Source of the DNA: Tipula vernalis
Lineage: Eukaryota > Arthropoda > Insecta > Diptera > Tipulidae
DNA: 64,000 nt
NCBI GenBank assembly: GCA_958295665.1
Contig: OY282560.1
Coordinates: 194,613,011 to 194,677,010, forward strand
Direction: 5' to 3'
In this document: piece by piece, positions 22,801 through 36,843 of the stretch
How the letters are laid out: each line of letters opens with the position of its first letter
Position numbering within the stretch: the first letter of the stretch is position 1
Translations under genes and position numbers: made by a program
Notes under the pieces: model-generated
The model's input: the letters and a program-made list of their open reading frames with translations, nothing else
Told to the model about the DNA's origin: nothing
Databases searched by the model: none

Positions 22801-25479
22801 TATACCCATAGCAAGAAATGAAATGGAAGAAAGAGCTACAATTTTAATGCATTTGAATGAAACCTCGGAAGTGGATTGGTAAAATAAAGATCAATATTTT
22901 GGAACCCATGTCCCATCATTTCCAAAATGGTCTTCTATACTATCTAAATAAGAGAAGTAGAAGTTTGCAATTAGGGAAGTAATTTCAGAAGGATTTAAGG
23001 AGGAAGCCAGATCGGGTCATCGAATTATCCAAAAAATACGGAACATATAGATCTTCAACATTTTTCACTTAGTATAAAGACAATTAGATCAGCCCCAGAC
23101 GGGTTGATGTGTAAGCACTTCTCAATATGTCATGTCTAGTATGGCGGTACAGTGGAAGCAAAAATAGGACCTACTGCATTTGTTTGAGTGGATTTAATGT
23201 CCTTTGAAGGAAAACCTACTCTCTAATTGTGACAAAATTCTTTCTGCCACCACTAGTGGCAAGTTAAACGATACAATTAAAATAATTTTGGGTTATGTAA
23301 AGTGTTCTTTCTATTCGAATTTTGAATTATTTGTGAATTTTCCAGATTATCAATCAAATATATGGTTCTAATCAATTTTTACCATAAAAAATATTCGGTT
23401 CGACCAAATATATACTATAAATCATTCAAATCTCTAACTGCGTACCATATATAAAATAGCAGGAATTAATCCATGACCAGCCAGATCCGCTACGCTATCT
23501 TTAAATATAAAAAATTTTACTTACTTGGTGCCCTTATTTGCTTCAATCTCTTTTGGTGATGGCTAAATGAAAATCAAAAACCATTTACTAAACATTGTTT
23601 AAAGGTATAGTAACTTTTGCTACCTAGTTTACTTTTTATGCTGTGTAATTTTGCAGCTAATTAGATATTGCGGATTTGGTCTTTTCTGCTGTTATCCATC
23701 CTACAATATATGCCTTCTTAATTCAATGTCAACCAACAAAGCTCACTTATTCAAAGCTTACGAAATTGTAAAACAATGAGTTTTGCAATTGAAGAAGGTG
23801 GTGAAGGAAGGTCCAAACAAATATTTTGCGGGTCTAAAATACTTCACTTGATAAAGTGAAGCCAATTTGTTGTTGGCTGCTACATTTGTGCTGGAGGCAG
23901 TACGATTTTTGTAAGCATCGATCCTACAATGAAGTTATTTTCAGATGACTGTAGAATCAATGTCTCTACAAAAAGAATGATCGGGTCAATATTGGTCAAA
24001 CCGACAGGAGGATTATATGACAGGAATGCCCTATAATCATTTAATTTTTTTTTTTGTTTTATTTTTGAGGATGAGTTTTATTTATTTATTTACATTCATT
24101 TAAACCATTGAGCTCATTCACAATATAGAGCATGTCAAGGTGTACGGAAAAATGTCAAAATTTTACAACGAAGGTTCTCCTTCAAGCAGATGGTAGGTAT
24201 TATATTGCATTTTCCCTTAGTCAATGATAAACGGCTCCCTAAAGCGGGCCTAAGATTGGATACTTTACCATAATACATATAAAATTTTCATTTTGGAATA
24301 ATAATTAATTTTAAAGTATTTAACGAGACAAATAAATTTTAGCCGATTAATTCGAAAGTCAAGTTTAGTTGATCGAAACAATTTGCACTGCGACAAATAA
24401 GGTTCATTTGGCATCCCTGCATTGCAGGTAAAGTGTAATTATTCGGATGTCTCAGTTGCATGGTTACAGTATCTGCAACAGTCTGTTATGATTCTGTTTC
24501 GATTTGATCAAAAATTATTTAAGAAATTAAGAATTTTAACGAATTCAATTTATTTTAATTTTTTTTACATTTCAACAACAGCGGAATTAAAAATTCTTTA
24601 AGAAAGTGACAGCGATTTTTTATTTATAATTTTTATTTTAGCGTTATTAGTACCTTTGGGGGTATTCCATGATAATATCGTGTAACTTTTAGAAAATATT
24701 GTTTATAGAAATAGTATTTTAGTTTTTAGTAGGATTAATTGATTTGTGCTTCAATAACTTTTTTAGGTTCGCGGTTTCACAAATGTTGCCAAATTAAAAA
24801 TAAAATAAAGGACTTCATAATGGAGTCATCATCAGATTTAAATTTACAATTCGACCAATTTCTCTTTTAATATTGTTTATTTTCGGTAAAATAGTTAAAA
24901 AACAATTAAAGGAAAACAAAATATAACCTGTTTACCATATCATTGTAAACATAAAAATTTTGCAAATAAAGAATTTTCCAGAATTTTTTTTTGAAATTTT
25001 CAAGAGAAGTTGGTTGAGTTGTTTTTGTAATATTATGTGTACATAATATTAATAAGCGTATTGTCAAGATCATTCTGTTTTTGTTTATATTTTTTATTAT
25101 GGTTTAAAAAGTTCTTTTGTGCTCTGGACCGTACTATGTTAATCATCCAGTCGATATTCAGGCTCCCAATGAACCTAATTTCCTCAAAATTAGGAAACCC
25201 CCCTATCCCCCCCCCCTCCCTCAAACCTGCTAAATGCTGTAATTATTCTGTGGTATAAATCTGTGTATTTTGTTTTGACAGCAAAAATTCCTTCTTGTTG
25301 TTGTAATGTATGTAAATTGTTAGATTCAGTAGGCAGCAATTTATGATTCATAAATCCGAGCTTAGAATTTTTTCTCAGTTTTCACGGATATCCCAAAATT
25401 CCATTGCATGCAAGAATCGGTAGTCTTTAACTGGACGAATAATAGACGTTTTCATGATGTCAATTTAGTGACCTGTTGA
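22801..25479. other. Intergenic stretch, no confident gene
   Basis: Mixed AT-rich DNA with a cytosine-rich tract (cccccctatccccccccctcc, about 25198-25218). Open frames at 25033-25258 on both strands overlap this tract and have no recognised domain. Nothing else could be assigned. Confidence 0.5.
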
Positions 25480-26365
25480 CAATTTGTTTGATAAATTCCG
25501 TCATGTTAAAGCTCTTTTTCCAAAAATTCCTATAGACAAAGCACTGGAACTACTACATAATTGGCTTAGAACCCAAAACGTTGACTCAATAAAAGTTGGA
25601 CTTTTCGTTCTCTCATGTAAACATAAACTTATACGGGAAATTCATAACCTCCTTTTATAGTGAACCTATTATTGGGTTTCCTGTAAGAATTTGAAGAATG
25701 TTCGTGGACGACGAATTTGCAGTAATCAGCAAAAATCTGTCACCCTAAATTTTTAAACTTTTCAGTGGTCAAATGGAGGAAAATAGAGAGCTACTGTTCC
25801 TGGAGGTAGTAGTGTGCAGGGGACAATTTATTTTTTTTCCTTAAAATCTATCCTTAGCGTACATTGACCGACCGCTACATCACGAATAAATCTTACCAAC
25901 CAGTACAGCACAATAGAACGGTTTTCCATAGAATGGCATGTAGGCGATCGATAACGATGAAGAGTTTCATAGAATAAAAAAAATTGCAGTGATAAACGGC
26001 TACAGGACACAAATAACAGACTATCTTGTAAGAGGGACTGTTAAAAAGTTTTAGATTGGAATCCCAGATTCCATTTATGAAGGGTATGCGTTCTACCTAA
26101 AAGAGGGGGTGAAAAAATATAATGTAGAACTGGTGGAAATCAGCTACACAAAACTATCTGAGATGTTGGGCACCACAAAATATAAAACAAATAAAACTGG
26201 AGTATATACTGAACAATAAAGGACTCAAATTGTCTGTTGCCAAATAGTTATTGGATACATGCCACTACATTATGGTGGATGCACTGGAATCACTTATCCA
26301 AAAAAACAGAGAAAACATATTTAACGCGGATTTCTATTTTAGAACTCCAGAATGATTCCTTTTGT
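25480..26365 (+). pseudogene. Penelope-like element RT remnant
   Basis: On the plus strand, with shifts and stops, several blocks typical of Penelope RT are in order. An FPKIPIDKALELLHNWL segment lies at about 25517-25570. A decayed FVDDEFAVI catalytic motif is at about 25697-25725 and an ENRELLFLEVVV segment at about 25777-25812. A TDRYIT-...-PVQHNRTVFHRMACRR segment lies at about 25866-25935. The connector block with a YLKEGVKKYNVELV helix and an LSEMLGTTKYKTNKTGVY segment is at about 26096-26205. After that, a GLKLSVAK-x-LLDTCHY piece and a DALESLIQKNRENIFNADF piece (about 26220-26325) resemble the start and end of the GIY-YIG region, most of which is deleted. The clade is inferred from motif memory. 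Confidence 0.72.
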
Positions 26366-28560
26366 TTTCAATCCGAATTTTAAACGCTCTTATCTGGATG
26401 GCTCTTATAGAAGAGAATGTTAGGTTGGGGACCGAAAAAGTCCAATTTTTTACTCATTTAAATCCCTAGGAGCGTATCCAAAATCGAAACTCCGATAACG
26501 AAGCAATTTTTATACGTTGGCTCTAGAAAACCTTTGACTTTCATTTAATCTGAAATTCCTCTCATTAAAGGAAACTAATTCCACATAATATAAGAAAAAG
26601 AAAAAATTGAAGTAAATACTCCACAATACCAATAAATTTTATTAGACCGAAATATTATTTTGGTCTAATAAAACTTATTGATATTATAAACTATTTACAG
26701 TACAAACCGACTTCGTTTTACGATAAACATTTATTAGAAGTATCAACCCTAAAATAAAAAAGCTTCAACAAAAAGCACACTAATACGTACCTACATTTAT
26801 GTAAAACCACACTAATGACAATGTAAAAAAATGTACCTAACATAAATACATTCTACGTAATGTTTACGTATAACATCTATTCTAAATCTAAAAATAGGTA
26901 GAGCGATATTACATAACATAAAACACGAAAACGAAGACAAAATAAAATTACCCAACCCTATAAATAACCCTCGGATCATTAATTTTCATTCATAATTATC
27001 ACCACGCATAATTTAACATTAACAAATATGGGAAATCAAAACATTAAACGGTTTTAATTAAACCAAAAATTATATTAATTGAGTAATTTTTATACGTTTG
27101 GCTTGGGATGTTATATATTATCTTGTGTGGATGTGTCTCTGTGCATAGTCTTTACGTTTAGTAATATCTTATTGTGTTTCGTGGTTGATGATACTGTACA
27201 AATTTTAGCTATAATAAAGGGTACAGAAAAAAGTGTGTTAATTATGTCACTCTGGCGTAATTTTGAGGGTATATTTTATGTTTATGTATACCGCACCACA
27301 ACCAGAACCTACTTGATATACAAAGCTTTAGGTGGAAAGTGTAACTTAAAATAAGGGCGGTATAATACGGTACAATAGTCAGTCGTTTTGTAAATTTGGA
27401 TACCCTTTCCAAAAATGTCGCAATATTATTATATTCGTGACAAAATTGTGACATTTGCGCAAAGGGTCCCCTAGTTGGGGTTTACCTTTTAACTTTAGCT
27501 GGAACATATCATTTATAAAAATAACAAAAAAGAGTAGATCCTAAAATGGATCGTTGTGGAACGCCTCTAGTGTTATTTTGCGTATTACTGGTAAATTGAC
27601 ACTAACAAATTGTTGTCTATTTCAAATGCTATTAAAACTTAAATTTGTAAATGGTGTACAGTCGTTGACCAAATTTTTCTTTCGTATAAAAAACGAATGG
27701 TTAAAATGGTTATTGATTATATCATTGTATTGTCGTTTGGTTGTTAAAACTAACCAGGTATTCGCTTTCTGAGGGTTTCCTTAAATAATGCGAATCAATT
27801 CTAAAAAAATGATCAATATCTCTCAACAGATTTGGTACTGTTAACCAGTATCAAATATATCGGATATTTATCATCGTTCTACCAACAATACCGAACAGTA
27901 ACGTTTACTAGTAAAATAAAATAATTTTGCTTGTCATTAAGTAACGTTAATCAATACTGCAAGCAAACTATCAAGGACGGATAATCCAAAACGAAAATTT
28001 TCAATTCCGACAGGCAAGCAAATACAAAGGACACTTCAATTGCTGGAATATGATTACTACAAACCGTAAATTAGAAAAAAATTCAATCAATATTTATATA
28101 AGGGTATACTTATTACATTTCAAAGCGGTACTAAATTAAAGTAACAAAATAATCGGTAAGTTTTTTTACTCTTTCCATTATATTCGGTATTCGCAACGTT
28201 TTCACTGAAAAGAAGCACGTGTTAATATATATTGCGATATCTAAACTGTTCAAGAAGCCAATAATCTAAAATTGATGTCCTAAAATAAATAAATATTCAT
28301 TTTTTATATTCAAAATTTATATTTAAATTCATGTAACTTAGCTTTAATTCAATGGTTCATGTATAGGCAGCCTGTCGGAACTATAACCTAAAAACTAATT
28401 TAAACTATTATTTTACTTTACAGTTTAAATGATACATATCACGTTAATTTCACTCAGCTTATTTATTAAGATTTTAATTTATAACATTTCTATCTCGTAA
28501 TTTACGTTCAATTTACGTTATTATTGTAAATTTAAGATTAATTCTGTCTGTTTACATTGA
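26366..28560. other. AT-rich intergenic stretch, no gene seen
   Basis: A short inverted repeat is present near 26634-26680 (ataaattttattagaccgaa against ttggtctaataaaacttatt). Open frames at 27079-27772 have no recognised domain. Confidence 0.5.
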
Positions 28561-28790
28561 ATTTCTGACAGCTGAGGGTATTTACCGTACTACATGTAGC
28601 TGCCTTTAACTTGCACTTAATGCCATCTATTATCAGTTAGATATACTAGAACTTTTTGGCAACACATAGGCAAGTACATGTAACTCGATTTTAATAGCCA
28701 TCTACCATAATGTATTTGTACTTTATTAAATTGTAAATTGTTAACGAAGAGAAAAAATAAAAATTACTAAAATCAGTCGGCATCATAACA
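28561..28790 (+). repeat. Possible degenerate 5' LTR of the downstream gypsy element
   Basis: This block upstream of the gag remnant has the look of a short insect LTR (tgacagctga start, ttggcaacaca and a taaatt/aataaa-rich end). No second copy was found beyond 32125 and no clean PBS can be read, so the call rests on position and composition only. Confidence 0.25.
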
Positions 28791-29089
28791 TCAAACGATT
28801 CAAAACTTCCATCTTGTAAAGATTTATTCTGATAAAATTAAGACCAAATAAAATGTATACATTTAATTAAAGAAACTAAAAGCAATTAACGTTTTCTTTA
28901 TTTATATTGTTAACAACATATATCTGTGAAGTAAATTGAGTTGTGTTCGGGTAATTATTGTTGAACAAAGTGGTGTCGTATTCTGCAATTGTTTGAATTG
29001 TATTCATAAACCAAAACGTTATATTTTTTTTCTCAACATTCGTTTGTGTGACATAATCGTAAATTATATTTATTTTACATAAATAATTA

Positions 29090-32000
29090 TGATTGACGAA
29101 AATGGAAAGGGAAACGACAATAAACCTCAGTTCGAAGAAGGGCCATTGTCACAGAAGTTACCTACCTTTTGGCCAATAAATGCGAATGTTAATAAAGATT
29201 AGTCAAGGTTCCACTACGTTTTGGGTCCCCTCACGGAGAATACAATGTCTACTGTTTCAGACATATTAAGGAAACCTCCAACTGAGAATAAATACCCAGC
29301 GCTTAAAAAGGCTTTAATAGATCGAAATTCAGATAGCGAGGAAAAAAAAAATTAGAACGTCTCCTTAGTACCGTTGAACTTGGGAATGATAAACCTTTCA
29401 CCATGAACCGTTCCATGGCAGATCAGGCTGCAACATTGGATGGCGTAAGTGATAAATTAATTTTAAAGTTTCTGGAGCAAAACTTATCGTCGTCTATTAG
29501 TCAAAAACAAAATGGAACCAGCGGCATTTTACTTACAGCTGCAAACGGTTTACATATTAAAACCTTCGGCTATAAATTACTCAATGTAAATATAGGACTG
29601 CGATGAAAATTTCTACAACCATTTGTGGTTTCAACAATTAAAAAACCAATATTAGGGGCCGATTTTCATTAAAATTTGGGATCATAGTGGATCTCAAGCG
29701 AAAGAAGATACTTGATGAAAATACAAAAATGTTAGTTAATTGTTTATCAGAGCATGATCAAACACCGTCGGCAAAATTATACTCAATAGGTGACACATTT
29801 GGACAATTATTAAAAGAGTTCAATTCGCTAGTCGAACCTCTCAATTTCCAACACACTATTAAGCATTCAGTTCGCCACTATATTTTAACAAATGGACATC
29901 TTCCATTTTCTCGTCCACGTAGATTAGACCCTTTCAAAGACAATAATGCGAAAGTTAGAGTTTGATCATTTTCTCGTCGCCATTGCATGTGGTGTCTTTG
30001 GCGATTCTCGTAGGTTGATCGATATAACAGTGCCGGATAGATATCCTATACCGCACATTCAAAATTGTTCGCATAATTTATTGGGTTGCAAAATATTTTC
30101 TAAAATTAATCTTATTAGAGCTTACCAAGAAATACCGGTAGCACAGGAAGGTATTTTTAAAACTGCAATAACCACCTCGATTGAACTGTTTGAGTTCCCT
30201 TGGATGACATTCGGCCTGAAGAATGCAGCTCAGACGTTCCAACGGTTTCTGAACACAGTCACTCGAGGTTTGCCGTTTGTATTCTTATACATAGATGACA
30301 TTTTGGTTGCCAGCAAAATACATGAAGAACATATCGCTCATCTGAGGAAATTATTTGATAGGTTATCGGCCTATGGCATTACAATTAAACCAAAAAAATG
30401 TGTTTTCGGCAAAGAAAAAATCGACTTTTTAAGTCATACAATTTCGCCTGAGGGCACACTTCCTTCAAAAAGTAGAGTGGAAGCAATAACAAACTTTCCA
30501 CAATCGGCTACTATGAAACATTTACAAAGGTTTATCGGAATCATATTCACTTCAACCATAGATTTATACCCAAAATTAGCCGAATTTCTTTCCTATTTAA
30601 AAGACACCTAAAAGCTCTCACTGTAAAAAAACAAAAATATAGCTGATTTCACATGGTCCGAAGAATGTGATCAATCATTTAAAAAAATCAAAAATGAACT
30701 TGCCTCTGCAACCTTAATTATTTTTTCGGATCCATCAGCACCTATCTATATTATATGCGACGCTTTAAATATAGCAGTCGCTGGAGTTCTTCAGCAATTT
30801 TTAGTCGATTATTGGCGTCCGCTTGGTTTCTTACCGAAAAAATTAACAACGGCGGAACAGAAATATTCAACCTTTGATCATGAATTATTAGCAATTTATT
30901 TGTCAGTAAAACAGTTCAAATATTTTGTCGAAGGTCAGCAGATCAGATTCTAAAAAAATACAAGTCCGAGGCAAACGAGAAAACTGGAGTACATCGCTCA
31001 GTTAACCAACGATATTAGGCATATTAAAGGGTCCTCAAATATGGTTGCCGACACGCTTTCTCGAACTGAATGCGATAAAGCTTTGTGTACAATTTTAGCC
31101 GTAGACACTGAAACTTTATCAAATTCTCAATTAAACGATGAAGAGCTAAAAGCACTTGCAAAGAAATTGCAATCAAATCAAATGTGAAGTAGATTAAAAT
31201 TTGAATTTCTTTCACATTCAGATGCCGCTACGAAAATTTGGTGCGAAACTTCCAAAGGTATAAATCATCCATTTGAACCAAAACCATCCAGGAGTAAGAT
31301 CAACTGGCAAGCTCATAGCCTCAAAGTATTTTTGGCCAAGTATGAATATAGATTCGGGTTACTGGAGCAAATGTTGTACCTCATGCCAGGAATCGAAAAT
31401 TTTCAGACATACCAAAACACCATTAGAACACTTCAAATATCCTGCAGGTCATTTTGATCATGTTCACGTGGATATTATTGGTCCTCTGCCACCATCTAAT
31501 GGCTATTCATATATGCTGTAACGCTACGCTGGATGCGTATCCAATGGTAGATATGTCCGCTATTACCGTAGCCAAAACGTTTTATAATAACTACATTAAA
31601 CAGGTGAAACTCTTTAACGGCCTTATACAATTCTTAAGAATCGACAGAATTCGAACAAGTCCATATCACCCCAAGCTAACGGTATGGTAAAGATTTTGCA
31701 TCGTCGGATAAAGGAATCGTTGAAGTCGCGCGGTAAAATGAATAATTGGAGTGATGAACTGCCAACGGTATTGTTAGGAATACGAACAACAGTCGAGGAA
31801 CATCTTAAATGCGGAAATTATATACGGACAAACCATAAGAATCCCAGGCGAAATTTTTGTTCCTACCGATAGTACTACTACCCCCGAACCAATTGAATTA
31901 GTCGGGCAATTAAAGTAAATAATGAGAGCTGTAAATCCAGTTCCTCCAAAACTACCTCAGACTAAAACATATGTTCCAAGCTCACTAGAAACTTGCGATT

Positions 32001-32125
32001 ACTTTTTCGTAAGGGTAGATAAAGTCAGGACGGGTCTGAGTCAACCATATGACGGACCACATATAGTAATTCGTCGGCTTAGAAAGCATTTTGTAATAGA
32101 TAGAAACGGAAAAAACGGTTAAAAC
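29090..32125 (+). pseudogene. Truncated CsRn1-like Ty3/gypsy element (gag-PR-RT-RH-IN)
   Basis: The plus strand reads gag, then pol, with many lesions. Gag (29090-29500) has an LGPLTENTMSTVSDILRKPP segment and an LERLLSTVELG segment. A protease C-terminal half follows (about 29525-29700, ending in a PILGADFH-like motif); its catalytic DTG part and the zinc-knuckle part are deleted. RT spans about 29850-30600 with an FSKINLIRAYQEIPV block, an FGLKNAAQTFQRF block and an intact YIDD active site (about 30289-30300). RNase H (30710-31070) has ICDA, then TFDHELLAIY, then VADTLSRTE. Integrase starts with an HHCC-type zinc segment (31280-31400, CTSCQ visible). A DIIGPLPP-containing catalytic core follows, broken near 31525, and a C-terminal part runs to 32122. 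The compact integrase tail and gag resemble the CsRn1 clade (inference). No 3' LTR was found. Confidence 0.85.
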
Positions 32126-35100
32126 CAGCTTTTATCGAAGGCGAATTAGAAACAAAAAAAAACAACAAAAAGTTAAACTTAAAATATAATATTTTCTTCT
32201 TTTATAATTTAATATATGTAGTTATGTAATTGGTAATGGAAAATTAGATATCCTAGTCTAAATTGCTAAAATATAACGCAACTTATTGAAATAAAAAAAT
32301 GATAGTGAATAATAGAAATGATTTATTTATTGACGCTAAAGCTTGTGGGAGAGTGATGTGCTGATGCTCATACGAAATAAAGTAATTTATTGGAATACCG
32401 ATTGTGATGGAACGGGGAAATTAAACTTTGTTCATCGAGTGTAAATTAATGTTAATGTTATGTTGATGAATATGATCCCGTACTAGTAAAATAATTTAAA
32501 TGTAATAGTATTTATTTTTGCATATTTTTGCAAGCTCTTATCCTTTTCGGACTCTAAATATTTTCCAAAATCAAGAGGCAGAGATATACCCCCTGTTACT
32601 TCACATCTTGATTCAACTATATTGTCTAGTAAGCTGCTGTCAAGTGATATAATTTCAGGAGTATTTCCGACCTGCTGTCAATAACTTCTTCTAAGTAATA
32701 AACGGGATAAACGACAATATCAAGGGGACATTAATTAATAAATGTTTTATTCAAATTTTGTCTATGTATAATTTTAGCAAGAAGCTCGTCAAATTTCACT
32801 TTGTCATATTCCAATAAATTTTTTTTATGACAACCGTCAACTTAAATTAAATAATGTGCAATCGGATAACCACAAAATCAATTTTAAAAACAAATCAATA
32901 ATGAACAGATAATTAAATGTATTTAATTATATTTTAAATTAATAAATGTTTAACTGCAAAACAATAATAAAAGTTATAGTCATTGTTTTAAAAAAAAAAT
33001 GTTGCCTTATAAAAACACAAGCTTTTCCTATAAATTAATTAACAAAATTTCACTTTCTCTTTTCAAAGACTTCGAAAAACTATGACAAAATATTTAATTT
33101 TTTCCCTTATTTAGTCTTATTGGTTTGTATAACTATGACAGATTCAAAAGAAATAGTAATACTACACTTGTCTGTCGATTTAAAAACGAATAAGCTGAAC
33201 TGTGATAAACAATTTTGTTTTTGACTATAACTTTGATGTTTCAAAAGCTTACTTAGCAAAAGGTTGCTAAAATTTTGAAAGTTCGTTTATATTTCGTAAA
33301 ACTAATAATTAGTTAAACGAAATTATACCATGACAATTTAAGAAGCGAAATGTAAGAGAGTTTACGGTTTTGTGCTCCAAAGGATCAACACACCACAAAC
33401 AATCAAGAAATTGTTGTTGCCTTTGGAATCAAAGCTATATTCATATCAATTATTCACACAGAGAGCAATTTGGCTTAATGTGGATACAAAAGTCTTTCTC
33501 GCAAACATCATTTCGCCCGCAATTCACCCGGTTCGCAAGTGGCAGCCGAAAAATTTGTTTAAAAGTGTAACAGACTTTTCAAAAACGCAGGAGAATTGTT
33601 TAGAGCATCGTATGCTGTATGGTATATAAACCATCTTATATAATTCGTAAAAAGGCAATTTTTTATACTTTGTCTTCGACTTTCTTTTTTTTATATTTTA
33701 CGATTAAATAATAAAATGAGATTGTGATAAACTAGCCTTTGCAAAAGTGACGACTGAATAAATCATCTATTTTACTAAACGTAATTATAACGGGGTGACC
33801 AATTGAATATAACAGTGAGACCAATGTAAGTGTTTTGCAAGTAATAATTTGGCACAAATTTGCCCCTTGGCACAAATTTGTCGCTTTTCCCTATTAAAAT
33901 GATACAAATTTTCAATTCATATAGTCTAAAATGTTTTCCTCTATTTTATTGATTTTAAAATACATTGTATAAGATAAAAACAATCTTCCAGCATCATTTT
34001 TGATGCTCATTACTTTAACATATATTACTTTGAAAATCTATGAAAAAATTCCTACAAAAAATAAAAGCTTGCAGCCTTTGTGAAATTTATGTATATATTG
34101 TGTATAAAATCTTATTTCGAATATAAAACAAAAAACTTTAAATCCCTCTAAGCGATTTGTTTCCATATTAATGGTTGTTATCTGATCAGGCTATGATTAT
34201 AAGTTAAAAGACTGCCTTTCTGTGTATATCCTATTAAAAGTGTACCACAAACAGGTTTTTTGTTTTGATAATACAAATAAAAATTATGACTTAAAAACTG
34301 TAAAACTATAAAAGTTTGATTTTCTTGTTAAAAGTTAATAAAAGTTATTAAAATTTAAATACTGAAAATGAGATCGAAAAAATTTGTTTTGCCAACAAAA
34401 GAAATGAAGAGCTTAAGGATAAAGTAAAAAAAACAAAAAAAAAAAATCTGTTTTATTTTTTCTACTTTGCTTGAATCATACAACTTTGTATTTTTATTTT
34501 TTATTTTCATGTAAAGCTCAATATTGTTCTAAAAAGTTTTCCTCTTTAAATTAAGTAAACAATTTTTTTTTATATATATTTGCAATCAGGCTTTTGATAT
34601 AATCGACGCTTATACATACATACATATAATAAACAAAAACTGTGCTTTCTTTTAGATATGGTAGATGAAAATATATTTTCAATTTTGATTTTTGATTACA
34701 TGATGTCATGTTGTTTTTGCGCAAATCAACGATAAAATTATAATAAAATGGTGTTCACGCGAACGAAAAAGATGTGTTAATTGAATTTTATTAAGTTAAG
34801 CGAAATATTCATTTACACAGTTTGTACAGTAAAACTTATTGAGATAAAACAAATGATTTTTGTTATAGTACTCAAATTACTATTCCCATCCCAGGATAAT
34901 ATTCAATCGATATTAGACGAGTATATGAATAATATCCTTATTTGTTTGCACTGTGACATCAGTAAAAATGCTAAACATTATTATTTTGTTTACCGAAGTG
35001 AGACAAATGGGTAAAATAGAAAATCGATTTTTATTCGTTCAAAGCAACATAGCACAACCTAGAAAAACAACAAAAGAAATCAAATTTAATTGAATTGTAT

Positions 35101-36239
35101 TTTTTCTCTCCTTTAATTTTTCATCACACTAATTTTTATTTTGTTTTTTTATTTCACTTTAATTACAATTTAATTATTCATGACACGAAGTAAAAAAAAT
35201 AAAAAAAAATTTTGTATGTACATATATAAAAAATGTATGATAATATTGTAAAATGAGCGGCAGGAAGAAGTAAAAGCTCAAATTTTATTTTACATTACAG
35301 AATATTACTTAAAAAAAACTAACGAAAGCTTTTTTCAGAGCTTTTTGTGTTCAAAATACTAATTTATATTATGGAAAACTACTTTGTTGATGTGAATTTT
35401 TCATCAGTAAGTTAATAGGAAAAACGTTCTGGTATTTAAAGAGCTTTATGTTTATGAACAGCAAACTATTTAGTATCTACAGAGAAGGATGCTTGGTTTG
35501 GTAGTACATGGTATGAATTTGGAATATAATATTGACCTAGTATTTCAGTAATTTTATATCTTTTCGTTTAATGAATTTTTAAATGTTATTCTAAAATATT
35601 CTCTCTTTGTTTTTTTATCGATTTTCTAATGATTGTATTTGAAGCAAATGCATTTTGTAACATGATTATAATGTGAATTTAAAATATGCAGAAACATAAA
35701 ACATGTTGCGTCCATATTGATGTCTTCCACCATTATTTTCCCCACTCTTTCAACTACTCGGAATTTTAATTAACTAGCGTTTAGCTCTTATTTATGCAAC
35801 CATTGCTGTACGGATCCATGAAGATGGGAAGATAATTATCATCATTGTAGTTCTTGTTTCATATTTAAACAAAATTTTTGATCATTCGTTAAACGGATGA
35901 GATTAACTTTAAGTATGAATGTAAATAGTTTTGATCCTTAAAGGAAATAAAAAGAATTATTATTTCCCTGATTTCAAAACATGAGAAACTTGTGGTTTGA
36001 TATATTTAATTCGACTGAGAAATACGAATTGAGCTTCCTAAAGCTCTTAGCACAGCCAAAAACTATGTTAGATTGCATAGGGACGTCTCAAGTTAAATAA
36101 ACAAAAATACAATTTAGTTGGGTGTAGAAAATACCTATTTGGGTATAGAAATTATATTTCGGGTAATATGTGAGCCCCCTTCATAAAATAATTAAAATCA
36201 ATAAAATATAATTCTCTCTTTGAGTAAATTTATCTTCTT
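32126..36239. other. AT-rich intergenic stretch, no confident gene
   Basis: Long poly-A/T tracts and tacata repeats. Two overlapping plus frames at 33370-33629 have slightly more complex composition but no recognised domain. The 77-codon frame at 34781-35014 is also unassigned. Confidence 0.5.
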
Positions 36240-36840
36240 TAGCTAATGTGAGATTGGTTTGAACGAGGTAAAATTATGTATTCAGAATAATGTTCATTTG
36301 TTAAAGTAGTTTGTAGCCTCATATTGGCCGTCGCTTCTGGGTCCACGCTCATTGAGCGGGTGTTAATAAGTGACCTAGGCATAAGGCGGGTCACGCTAAA
36401 TGATGGCAAATGGGCCGGATTAAGGTGTAAAGCGACCCGTGCTGACGATCTGCCAGATTGGGGGCCCATTTAAAAAAGCCCAGTCGTGAATGGAGCCCTC
36501 TGGATCCCTGGTAACCTCCAGTTGTAATTAGCATTACCTGCGTATAAACGGATCTCTGCGCAGGCGGACCTTAATTTCTCCGATTCAGACGGGTGGGGCC
36601 TCTAAAGTTGCAAAGGTGGTTGACTCTAGCGCACCAGTCCCGGGAGTTAGCGGTAGCAACGCAGCACGGGGGAGTGGGACGAGAGACATTCTTACGGCGA
36701 AAAGGCGGTACAGAAATCGCCACTCGGCATTTCGAATTCTCGAGAAGTGGGCTGCGACCACCGAGGGGCAGCTCACGAAAGAACAGAGAACATCAGTAGC
36801 TTGGGCAAGGAGCGCTGTGGTTGTCATTTTCTTGATGAGC
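36240..36840 (+). pseudogene. GC-rich LINE-like 5' region and ORF1 start (tentative)
   Basis: This 600-base island is far richer in GC than its surroundings. On the plus strand, 36616-36840 encodes an arginine-rich segment with a TAKRRYRNRHSAFRILEKW helix and an LTKEQRTSVAWARSAVV helix, resembling N-terminal parts of ORF1 proteins of I/LOA/R1-type LINEs as I remember them. It ends at a sharp boundary at about 36820-36840, where minus-strand LINE ORF1 sequence begins. The 36239-36600 part could be its 5' UTR. A minus-strand open frame covers the same DNA (36585-36851); I judge it a shadow. Family assignment is weak. Confidence 0.4.
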
Positions 36841-36843
36841 TCA

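Noticed and set aside
22417..22809. 130-codon minus-strand frame opposite the MADF/BESS region
   Set aside because: No domain recognised, and the opposite strand contains the BESS-type continuation; treated as a shadow.
28561..32700. Complete LTR pair for the CsRn1-like element
   Set aside because: No repeat of the 28561-28790 block was found after 32125, so a paired-LTR call is not supported.
33370..33629. Two overlapping plus frames as a host gene
   Set aside because: Both frames are short, mutually exclusive and without recognisable motifs.
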